From assembly GCA_041910015.1 (NCBI GenBank), contig JAYRRR010000021.1, positions 1-64,000 of the forward strand: a DNA stretch of 64,000 nucleotides, given 5' to 3'. The notes beneath the pieces were generated by a model, which was not told where the DNA came from, did no database searches, and saw nothing but the letters and a program-made list of their open reading frames with translations. The DNA is from RPQJ01 sp041910015 (lineage in GTDB: Bacteria > Pseudomonadota > Gammaproteobacteria > Steroidobacterales > Steroidobacteraceae). The translations under genes were made by a program, and so were the position numbers. Each line of letters begins with the position of its first letter. The stretch's first letter is position 1. This document shows, in pieces, positions 58,523-64,000 of the stretch.

Positions 58523-59169
58523 GCCTGCCGGCTGCGGCCCTGCGCGAGGAAATCGTCCGCATCGGGCAGTCGCTCGACGCGGCGGGGCTCGTCCCGAACA
58601 AGTCCGGCAACGTCTCGTGTCGCGACGGCGCGGGGTTCCTCATCACGCCTGCCGGCATTCCGTATCGCGAACTGACCGCGGACACGGTCGTGTACGTGCC
58701 GCTGCGTGGCGAGCCCGGGCACGGCACGGGTGCCCGCCCGTCCTCCGAATGGCGCATGCACGCGGCGATCTACGCCGCACGACCCGACGTCGGCGCCATC
58801 GTCCACACGCACAGCCCGAAGGCCACGGCGCTCGCCTGCGCCGGGCTCGGCATTCCGCCGTTCCACTACATGATCGCGCTGGCCGGCGGCGCCGTGCCCT
58901 GCATGAGGTACGCGACGTTTGGCACACAGGAACTCGCCGAGTGCGCCGTGCGCGGGCTCGAGCGCCGGCGCGCGACGCTGCTGGCGAATCACGGCGTCGT
59001 CGCGGCCGGGCCGTCGCTGAAGGTCGCCGAGGCCGTGGCCACCGAGGTGGAGAACCTGGCCGGCCAGTACCTCGCGCTGCGTGCGGCAGGCATCGAGCCG
59101 CGGCTGCTCGACGAGGCGGAACTCGCCCGCGTCATCGAGAAGTTCTCCGGCTGCGGCCGGCTCGGCTGA
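58519..59169 (+). CDS. Class II aldolase (fuculose-phosphate aldolase type), probable Ald2 of the DHAP shunt
   Basis: 216 residues. Zn-dependent class II aldolase/adducin fold: NKSGNVSCRDGAGFLITPAG, catalytic Glu77 in SSEWRMH, metal His96 and His98 in AIVHTHSPKA and His158 in LLANHGVVA. This is the size and motif set of FucA-like Ald2 enzymes, not the MtnB dehydratase. In the DHAP shunt, Ald2 splits methylthioribulose-1-phosphate into DHAP and (2-methylthio)acetaldehyde. No MtnC, MtnD or MtnE gene is present here, supporting that route. It is coupled to mtnA. Confidence 0.85.
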   Translation: MSLPAAALREEIVRIGQSLDAAGLVPNKSGNVSCRDGAGFLITPAGIPYRELTADTVVYVPLRGEPGHGTGARPSSEWRMHAAIYAARPDVGAIVHTHSPKATALACAGLGIPPFHYMIALAGGAVPCMRYATFGTQELAECAVRGLERRRATLLANHGVVAAGPSLKVAEAVATEVENLAGQYLALRAAGIEPRLLDEAELARVIEKFSGCGRLG

Positions 59170-59204
59170 GCCGGCGCGTGTCGGCACCGCGACGAGGCGG
59201 CGGT

Positions 59205-59837
59205 TCAGCGATGCGCCGCGGCGGTCTTGAGGCCGGCGCTCATGATCCGGTCGGTCCAGGCGATGCCGAGCGCCGACAGGATGAACACGCTGTGGATGAT
59301 CGTCTGCCACATGACGCCCGTCGGCGTGACCGTGGTGCAGCCGCGCGCGAGTGAGCCGGCCGTCTCGAGCGCGACCTTGGCATCGAGCGCGGCGGTCGTT
59401 CCGCAGAGCGGCAGGCCGCCGAGCATGCCCGCCTCGATGAACGTCTTGAGCAGGTGGATCGAGCTGATGCCGATGATGGCCATGGCCAGCTTGACCTTGA
59501 GCACGCTTGCGTTGACGTGACTCAGCCACTCGGGCTGGTCCGGGTGGCCCTCGAGGTTCAGCCGCGACACGAAGGTCTCGTAGCCGCCGACGATCACCAT
59601 CACGAGCAGGTTCGAGATCATGACCACGTCGATCAACCCGAGCACGATCAGCATGATCGTCTGCTCGGTGAGCGAGGGCGCTTCGTGGATGAGGTGCCAG
59701 AGTTCCTTGAGGAACAGGAAGACGTAGACGCCCTGCGCGACGATCAGGCCCAGGTAGAGGGGCAGCTGCAGCCAGCGCGAGCTGAAGATCAGCGCAGGCA
59801 GGGGGCCGGTATGGCGGGATCCGTCTTGCTGGCGCAT
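59205..59837 (-). CDS. YqhA-type membrane protein (UPF0114)
   Basis: 210 residues with four helices: WLQLPLYLGLIVAQGVYVFL, TIMLIVLGLIDVVMISNLLV, VKLAMAIIGISSIHLL and MWQTIIHSVFILSALGIAW. This is the UPF0114/YqhA family arrangement; the function is unknown. The family is usually about 165-190 residues, so this copy has a short extra loop (LGGLPLCGTTAALDAKVALE). The gene follows the histidine kinase on the same strand but is separated by a possible terminator at 59859-59887. Confidence 0.85.
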   Translation of the reverse strand: MRQQDGSRHTGPLPALIFSSRWLQLPLYLGLIVAQGVYVFLFLKELWHLIHEAPSLTEQTIMLIVLGLIDVVMISNLLVMVIVGGYETFVSRLNLEGHPDQPEWLSHVNASVLKVKLAMAIIGISSIHLLKTFIEAGMLGGLPLCGTTAALDAKVALETAGSLARGCTTVTPTGVMWQTIIHSVFILSALGIAWTDRIMSAGLKTAAAHR

Positions 59838-59858
59838 GGGCGGGTCACGCCTCCGAGC

Positions 59859-59887
59859 AAAAAAAGGCCGCAGAGAGTAGGGTCTGC
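59859..59887 (-). terminator. Possible intrinsic terminator after the histidine kinase gene
   Basis: On the minus strand a 5-bp stem GCAGA/TCTGC (59883-59887 with 59870-59874) is followed by GGCC and seven T (59859-59865). The stem is short, so strength is uncertain, but the T tract is rare in this GC-rich DNA. Confidence 0.45.
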
Positions 59888-59915
59888 CGCGCCGCTTGCC
59901 AAGCCCGGCCGCCCG

Positions 59916-62261
59916 TCACGGCAGCGAGGTGAGCTTGCGGTACAGCCCGGTGTCCCGCGGCGGCAGCGGCTCCGGCGGACTCGCGGCCGGCAGCGTCACC
60001 ACGAATGCCGAGCCCTGGCCGGGCTCGCTCGTCGCCTCGATGTCGCCGCCGAGCGCGCGCGCGAGGTGGCGGGAGATGACCAGGCCGAGACCCGTGCCTT
60101 CGCGATGCCGGCGCTGGGCATCGGCGCCCTGCATGAAAGGCCGGAACAGGTTGGCCATGTCCCCGGCGGGGATGCCCGGGCCGGTGTCGCGCACCTCGAT
60201 CGTCACGGCCGGCCCGGATGCCCGCGCCGTCAGCGTGACACCGCCGATCGCCGTGAACTTGACGGCGTTGGACACGAGGTTCGTGATGATCTGCGCGACG
60301 CGTCGCGCGTCGCTGCGGATGATGCCGACGCAGGGGTCGATGCGGCAGTCGAGCGTCAGCCCCTTCGCGTCGGACTGCGGCTTCAGCGCCTGCACGCGCC
60401 GCTCGAGCAGGTCGCGCAGGTCGAACGGCTCGACGTTCAACTGCAGCCGGCCGGCCTCGATGCGCGACAGGTCGAGCATCTCGTTGATGAGGTCGAGCAG
60501 CAGCCTGGCGGATTCGTGCACGATCGCGAGCTGCTTGCGCTGGTCGTCGTTCAGCGGGCCGGACAGTTCCTGCAGCACGATGTCCGTGAAGCCGATGATC
60601 GAGTTGAGCGGCGTGCGCAGCTCGTGCGAGATCGTCGACAGGAACGCTGTCTTGGCGCGATCGGCCTGCTCGGCGCGGTCGCGTGCGACGGTGAGCTCCT
60701 GTGTGCGCAGCGCCACCGTCTGCTCGAGACGGGTGTTCGCTTCGGTGGCCTCGCGCTGCGCGCGACGCAGATCGGTGATCTCGGTCGAAACCCCGCCCAC
60801 CGCGTACACCCGGCCCTGCAGATCGCGCAGCGGGAACTTCACGGCGAGAAAGACCCTTTCGTCGGCGCCACCGCCGATCGATTCCTGGACGAACAGGGTC
60901 TCGCCGGAGCCGAACACCCTGGCGTCGGACTCACGGTGGGCCGCGGCCAGCCCGGCCGGCCAGACTTCGGCACGCGAACGTCCGATGAGCTGCTCGCGCG
61001 GCCGCCCGGCGATGCGGGCCCCGGCCGTGTTGACCATCAGCACGCCGCCCTCGGCGTCGACGGCGTAGATCGGCGTCGCGCTCGCGTCGATCACCGTCTG
61101 CAGCAGGTTGCGGCTCTCGTCGAGTTCCTTGCGCACCTCGCGCGCCTCGAGACCGAACCCGACCTCCTCGGCGATTTCCTCGAGCGTGGCAACGATCTGC
61201 GGGTCGAAGAAGTTGCGCTCCGTCGAATAGACGGCCAGCGCGCCGACGACGGTGTCGCGCATGTGCACGGGCACGCTGGCGCAGGCGCCGATGCCGGCCC
61301 GTCGCGCGTGCTCGCGCCAGTGCTCGGCACTCGGGTCGTTCGGGAAGTCGTTGACCAGCACCGTGCGCGCCTCGCGCAGCGTGCGGCCGACCGGACCGCG
61401 GCCGCCCGGATGGTCTGCGAGCGTCGAAACCTCGATCACGTCGAGATAGCCGACGTCGGCGCCATAACGCGCGGCCTCGCGGACTGTACCGTCCGGGCCG
61501 GGTTCCGCGAACCAGGCGAAGAGGAAATGGCCGTGCTGCACCGCGAGCGACACGATCTCCTCGTACAGCCGCTGGCGGTCCGGATGGCGTGCGACGGCCT
61601 GGCTGCACCGTGACAGCATGTCGTACAGGTCGCGCTGGCGCTCGAGACGGCGACGCGCCGCGATCTGCTCGGTCTGGTCGCGCACGATGCTCTGGACGTA
61701 GTGGTGGCCCTGGAACTCGACGCGCCAGGAGCTGATTTCGACCGGAAGCTCGCTGCCGTCGCTACGCACGTGGCGGGTTACATAGGTCAGGCTGCCGCGC
61801 GCGAGTATCTGGCCGAACGGCGCAGCGGCGTCGGCACGGTCCGCCGGCGCGCACAGGTCGACGACCGTCATGTCGAGCAGCGTGTCGCGCGGACGGCCGT
61901 ACATCGCGACAGCGCGTTCGTTGCAGTCGAGGATGCGGCCGGCCGGGTCGAGCAGCAGGATCGCGTCGCTTGCGAACCGGCTCATCCACGACAGGCGTTC
62001 GGCGGCGAACCCCGCGCGGGATTCGACGCCCGACAGCAGCGCCGCGTGACGACGCTGTTCGCCGCGCCACCAGAGCGCGAGGATCAGCGAGGTAAAGGCG
62101 ACGAACGCGAAGCCCTTCATGGTCCCGACGATCAGCAGCAGGCGCGGCGCATCGCGGAACAGCCAGCCGATGACGCTGTCGGAGGCGAGGATCCACGCCA
62201 CGCCGAAGGCGAGGTAGAGCAGCGGGAACCAGCGGGTCGAACGTGGCGGCGGTGTGGGCAT
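59916..62261 (-). CDS. Membrane sensor histidine kinase, PAS-GAF-PAS
   Basis: 781 residues. Two helices (about 11-35 and 39-64) are followed by PAS (about 92-200), GAF (about 215-375), a second PAS (about 385-500), the dimerisation/phosphoacceptor domain with His546 in FLSTISHELRTPLNS, and a HATPase domain with N-box NLVSNAVKFT, G1 DTGPGIP and G2 GTGLGLVISRHL. No receiver domain is fused and no response regulator gene is adjacent, so the partner lies elsewhere. The nadA gene starts 62 nt away on the opposite strand. Confidence 0.93.
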   Translation of the reverse strand: MPTPPPRSTRWFPLLYLAFGVAWILASDSVIGWLFRDAPRLLLIVGTMKGFAFVAFTSLILALWWRGEQRRHAALLSGVESRAGFAAERLSWMSRFASDAILLLDPAGRILDCNERAVAMYGRPRDTLLDMTVVDLCAPADRADAAAPFGQILARGSLTYVTRHVRSDGSELPVEISSWRVEFQGHHYVQSIVRDQTEQIAARRRLERQRDLYDMLSRCSQAVARHPDRQRLYEEIVSLAVQHGHFLFAWFAEPGPDGTVREAARYGADVGYLDVIEVSTLADHPGGRGPVGRTLREARTVLVNDFPNDPSAEHWREHARRAGIGACASVPVHMRDTVVGALAVYSTERNFFDPQIVATLEEIAEEVGFGLEAREVRKELDESRNLLQTVIDASATPIYAVDAEGGVLMVNTAGARIAGRPREQLIGRSRAEVWPAGLAAAHRESDARVFGSGETLFVQESIGGGADERVFLAVKFPLRDLQGRVYAVGGVSTEITDLRRAQREATEANTRLEQTVALRTQELTVARDRAEQADRAKTAFLSTISHELRTPLNSIIGFTDIVLQELSGPLNDDQRKQLAIVHESARLLLDLINEMLDLSRIEAGRLQLNVEPFDLRDLLERRVQALKPQSDAKGLTLDCRIDPCVGIIRSDARRVAQIITNLVSNAVKFTAIGGVTLTARASGPAVTIEVRDTGPGIPAGDMANLFRPFMQGADAQRRHREGTGLGLVISRHLARALGGDIEATSEPGQGSAFVVTLPAASPPEPLPPRDTGLYRKLTSLP

Positions 62262-62323
62262 GCGGGCCGAAGATACCGCCAGTTCCGGGCGGGCGCGAGA
62301 TATACGGGCCCGGCTCCGCTAGA

Positions 62324-63436
62324 ATGACCAGTTCCTGGCAGCGCAGCCTGCCGCAACGGAACCCGTCCGTGCCCACCGCCCAAGAGATCTACCGCAACCT
62401 GCAGGTGAAACTCGGTGACGTCCTGCCCGACGCCGAACTGCTGCTCAAGGCCGAAGTCGCGGCCGAGGTGTCGCGGCTCAAGGCCGAGCGCGACGCCGTC
62501 ATCCTCGGTCACAACTACATGGAGCCCGCGCTGTTCCACACGGTGCCGGACTACCAGGGCGACTCCCTGGAACTCAGCCGCCGCGCCGCCGAGACCGACA
62601 GGTCGGTCATCGTGTTCTGCGGCGTGCGGTTCATGGCCGAGACGGCAAAGATCCTGAACCCGGGCAAGACCGTACTGCTGCCGACCGAGCGGGGCGGCTG
62701 CTCGCTGGCGGAGAGCATCACCGCGGCCGACGTGCGCGCGCTGCGGGCCGCCTACCCGGGCGTGCCGATCGTCACCTACATCAACACCTACGCCGAGGTG
62801 AAGGCAGAGTGCGACATCTGCTGCACGTCGAGCAATGCGGCGGCGGTCGTCGAATCGCTGAAGTCCGACACGGTGATCTTCCTGCCGGACGAGTATCTTG
62901 CCCGCAACGTCGCCCGCGAGACCCGACGGCACGTGATCGTGCCGTCGGTGCTGCCCCGGTCGTCGAACGGCGTCGGGGCGGCCGACGACACGACGGTCGA
63001 GCACACGATGATCGCCTGGAAGGGCCGCTGCGAGGTGCACGAGCTCTTCACGCCGCAGGACGTCGACGACGTGCGGCGGCAGTTCCCGGACGTTTTCATC
63101 CTCGCGCATCCCGAGTGCAGCCCCGAAGTCGTGGCCAGGGCCGACTATTCCGGCAGCACCACCGCGATGATCAAGGCGGTCGAGAAGTCGAAGGCCAAGC
63201 GCTTCCTGCTGCTGACGGAGTGCTCCATGGGCGACAACATCGTCGCCGCCAACCCCGGCAAGGAGATGCTGCGGCTCTGCAGCCACCGCTGCCCGCACAT
63301 GAGCGAGATCACGCTCGAGCACACGCGCGACTCGCTGCGGCACATGCGCTGGCAGATCGAGATACCGGAGGACGTCCGCGTACGCGCGCTGCGCTCCGTC
63401 GAGCGCATGCTGGCCGTCGGGCCGAAAATCGATTGA
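62324..63436 (+). CDS. nadA: Quinolinate synthase A
   Basis: 370 residues from ATG 62324; GTG 62369 is an alternative closer to the usual N-terminus. Family marks: VILGHNYMEPALFH, IVFCGVRFMAETAKILNP with the first cluster Cys, ERGGCSLAESI, VTYINTYAEVKAECDICCTS, LPDEYLARNVARET, ILAHPECSPEVVARADY and LCSHRCPHM carrying the last Cys. It builds quinolinate from iminoaspartate and DHAP with a 4Fe-4S cluster. The stop overlaps the TTG start of nadB (TTGA, 63433-63436), so both enzymes of NAD precursor synthesis are coupled. Confidence 0.95.
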   Translation: MTSSWQRSLPQRNPSVPTAQEIYRNLQVKLGDVLPDAELLLKAEVAAEVSRLKAERDAVILGHNYMEPALFHTVPDYQGDSLELSRRAAETDRSVIVFCGVRFMAETAKILNPGKTVLLPTERGGCSLAESITAADVRALRAAYPGVPIVTYINTYAEVKAECDICCTSSNAAAVVESLKSDTVIFLPDEYLARNVARETRRHVIVPSVLPRSSNGVGAADDTTVEHTMIAWKGRCEVHELFTPQDVDDVRRQFPDVFILAHPECSPEVVARADYSGSTTAMIKAVEKSKAKRFLLLTECSMGDNIVAANPGKEMLRLCSHRCPHMSEITLEHTRDSLRHMRWQIEIPEDVRVRALRSVERMLAVGPKID

Positions 63437-64000
63437 GCGACCCGCTGCAGACCGACGTCCTGGTCATCGGCTGCGGCATCGGCGGCGGCACGGCGGCGCT
63501 CGAACTCGCCGAGGCCGGTCTCAACGTCGTCGTCGTGACCCGCGCCGACCGGCCCGAGGAATCGAATACCTACTGGGCGCAGGGTGGTGTCATCTTCCGC
63601 GGCGAGCAGGATTCGCCGGAACTGCTGGCCCGGGACATCGTCGAGGCGGGCGCGGGCCTGTGTCACGAGGGCGCGGTGCGCACGCTCGCGACGCTCGGGC
63701 CGCCGCTGGTGCAGTCGCTGCTGATCGACCGGCTCGGCGTGCCGTTCGACCGCCTGCCGGACGGCCGGCTCGCGCTCGGGCGCGAGGGCGGACATTCCGT
63801 CGCGCGCATCGTCCACGCCACGGATGCGACGGGCCGGGCGATCGAAAACGCCATCGTCGAGTCGCTGCGGTGTCATCCGCGGGTGACGCTGCTCACGGAC
63901 CGCACGGCCGTCGACCTGCTCACGCCCGCGCACCACGGCTGCGACCGGCGCGCCATCTACGAGCCGCTCTCGTGTGTGGGTGCCTACGTGCTCGACCAGC
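63433..64000 (+). CDS. nadB: L-aspartate oxidase, N-terminal part (cut by window end)
   Basis: 189 residues are visible from the TTG at 63433, whose TTGA overlaps the nadA stop. The FAD-binding motif is VLVIGCGIGGGTAALELAEA and SNTYWAQGGVIF marks the succinate dehydrogenase/NadB flavoprotein family, with REGGHSVARIVHA later. L-aspartate oxidase supplies iminoaspartate to NadA. The remainder of the gene lies beyond the window. Confidence 0.9.
   Translation, partial: MSDPLQTDVLVIGCGIGGGTAALELAEAGLNVVVVTRADRPEESNTYWAQGGVIFRGEQDSPELLARDIVEAGAGLCHEGAVRTLATLGPPLVQSLLIDRLGVPFDRLPDGRLALGREGGHSVARIVHATDATGRAIENAIVESLRCHPRVTLLTDRTAVDLLTPAHHGCDRRAIYEPLSCVGAYVLDQ

Noticed and set aside
1..64000. CRISPR array or cas genes
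   Set aside because: No regularly spaced repeats of 25-40 bp and no Cas-like protein were found in the window.

Overview
The window is GC-rich (roughly two thirds G+C by eye) bacterial DNA. TonB-dependent and TolC/RND systems and lipoproteins show a Gram-negative cell. The gene content fits a proteobacterium, probably a gammaproteobacterium, but no rRNA or other decisive marker is present, so this is inference.

Positions 1 to about 11,800 are an accessory scrapyard. They hold the end of an IS66 element that removed the front of a type I restriction gene (hsdR), which also carries an in-frame amber codon and a foreign 3' junction. Next come a four-gene operon of unknown function on the minus strand and two IS5-type elements about 91% identical in transposase sequence; one splits an open frame and has a CTAA target duplication. 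A higBA toxin-antitoxin pair follows, then a 3' fragment of tRNA-Phe that looks like an island attachment site, remnants of an AbiEi-type antitoxin and an IS91-type transposase, a parDE-like pair, and a broken gmd/fcl chimera.

From about 11,950 onward the sequence looks like core or stable accessory chromosome. In order: a coiled-coil protein and a lipoprotein with a transglycosylase-like fold; a TonB receptor followed by a secreted cyanophycinase; a heavy-metal efflux operon (small Cys/His protein, CzcC, CzcB, CzcA); a membrane Ser/Thr kinase with a Calx-beta tail divergent from an SH3 protein, an M48 protease and a CHASE2 sensor; a penicillin-binding endopeptidase; an ArsA-like ATPase translationally coupled to a B12-binding radical SAM enzyme; a GGDEF/EAL protein; a minus-strand amino-acid catabolic cluster (M14 peptidase, APC permease, two class III aminotransferases, a glutamate-semialdehyde-type dehydrogenase); and a GH17 glucanase/flavodoxin/SMP-30 operon.

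The right end is metabolic. A single-chain pyruvate/2-oxoacid oxidoreductase of 1668 residues overlaps a 942-residue fusion of the two subunits of an NfnAB-type NADPH oxidoreductase. Then come mtnP-mtnA-class II aldolase, which together look like a complete DHAP shunt for recycling 5'-methylthioadenosine, a YqhA-type membrane protein, a PAS-GAF-PAS histidine kinase, and nadA followed by the start of nadB, cut by the window edge.

The most interesting units are the coupled 2-oxoacid oxidoreductase/Nfn fusion pair, the ArsA-radical SAM pair, the unknown island operon at 3150-4684, and the palindromic repeats at 40,914-40,961 and 43,890-44,130.
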